Shown in pieces: positions 6,899 through 7,049 of a stretch of 7,049 nucleotides of DNA. Positions within the stretch are counted from its first letter, which is position 1; the number at the start of each line of letters is the position of its first letter. Origin of the DNA: Bacteroidales bacterium UBA1757 (GTDB lineage Bacteria > Bacteroidota > Bacteroidia > Bacteroidales > UBA1402); assembly GCA_002315625.1 (NCBI GenBank), contig DCHH01000140.1, positions 1 through 7,049 of the forward strand, written 5' to 3'. Below the pieces are notes generated by a model. It did no database searches and was not told the origin of the DNA. It was given only the letters and a program-made list of their open reading frames with translations. The translations under genes were made by a program, and so were the position numbers.

Positions 6899-6922
6899 CC
6901 GACCTTAAAAACACATCGAATT
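6899..6922 (+). other. Short intergenic spacer within a probable operon
   Basis: These 24 bases separate the stop of the large gene from the first ATG of the next. They contain an A-run (TTAAAAACA) and no GG-rich Shine-Dalgarno, no inverted repeat and no Bacteroidota-type -7 box (TAnnTTTG). The lack of a terminator or promoter supports read-through transcription; the A-rich stretch may help ribosome binding, as is typical in Bacteroidota. Confidence 0.6.
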
Positions 6923-7049
6923 ATGAATACAAAGAATAACAATTCATTCAGTATATCTATGAAGAAATTGAGTGTGTTCTCCAGCCGTGTCTGCCGGGTG
7001 TTGCTGTTGGCAGCTATGGCATTACCTGCCTGGCAGGTTTTGATTGCGA
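6923..7049 (+). CDS. Exported protein of unknown function, N-terminal fragment (3' partial)
   Basis: An ATG at 6923 opens a frame that runs off the window after 42 codons. The N-terminus is a basic, polar stretch (MNTKNNNSFSISMKKLSVF and on to an Arg-Val-Cys-Arg) followed by a hydrophobic core, VLLLAAMALPAWQVLIA, which fits a Sec signal peptide; a transmembrane anchor cannot be excluded. From the first ATG the region before the core is about 25 residues, which is long. The in-frame ATG at 6959 (MKKLSVFSS) gives a more usual 13, so it may be the real start. Neither ATG has a Shine-Dalgarno motif; both follow A/T-rich sequence, as is common in Bacteroidota. The gene starts 24 bases after the large gene's stop, on the same strand and without a terminator between, so co-transcription is likely. 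The mature protein lies outside the window and its function cannot be assigned. Confidence 0.75.
   Translation, partial: MNTKNNNSFSISMKKLSVFSSRVCRVLLLAAMALPAWQVLIA

Noticed and set aside
6899..6922. Promoter for the downstream gene
   Set aside because: No Bacteroidota -7 box (TAnnTTTG) or -33 TTG at suitable spacing was found in the gap.
7024..7041. Perfect 7-base inverted repeat ACCTGCC/GGCAGGT with one central base, followed by TTTT, resembling a terminator
   Set aside because: The stem is short, the loop would be one to three bases, and it lies within the coding sequence of the signal peptide; chance is the simpler explanation.
1..7049. tRNA, rRNA, CRISPR array, insertion sequence or phage attachment site
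   Set aside because: Nearly the whole window is one coding frame; no cloverleaf-like segment, regularly spaced repeat or transposase motif was seen.

Overview
The window is almost entirely one open reading frame on the + strand. It enters from the 5' edge (first complete codon at base 2), stops at 6896-6898, and covers 2298 visible residues without its N-terminus. After a 24-base gap a second gene starts in the same direction and runs off the 3' edge. No RNA gene, CRISPR array, insertion sequence or convincing terminator was seen. Residue numbers below count from the codon at base 2.

The likely source is a member of the Bacteroidales (Bacteroidota), possibly a gut or host-associated species. 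The reasons are a very large, nearly all-beta modular exported-type protein, GWNWIS and VAAFxxxxxxG modules of the kind common in exported Bacteroidota proteins, a C-terminal IYDVMG...VYIIGDKKV tail, and A/T-rich gene starts without a Shine-Dalgarno motif. The genus cannot be fixed from this sequence.

Layout of the large protein: two carboxypeptidase-regulatory-like beta-sandwiches (71-703); a region with YTFGYPV and RDPYG motifs (824-1399); a mixed segment ending in a helix-prone stretch (1730-2183); a Gly/Ser-rich beta segment (2261-2660); a beta-sandwich with SNPYGA (2780-3112); a linker with VISGTKDT and PxDGIL (3488-3640); two tandem LamG jellyrolls (3683-4861); an Ig-like domain with a DVNGNP loop (4889-5200); a cysteine-rich BACON-like domain (5201-5500); a GWNW module between two diverged copies of one beta domain (5534-6778); and a 35-residue tail (6791-6895).

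The motif order matches what I recall of very large, functionally uncharacterised Bacteroidota extracellular proteins, so I read it as a surface or secreted adhesin-like or structural protein rather than an enzyme. That is inference: no catalytic motif was seen. The downstream gene begins with a signal peptide and is probably co-transcribed, so the pair may form an exported two-protein unit. The missing N-terminus and the missing rest of the second gene limit any stronger claim.
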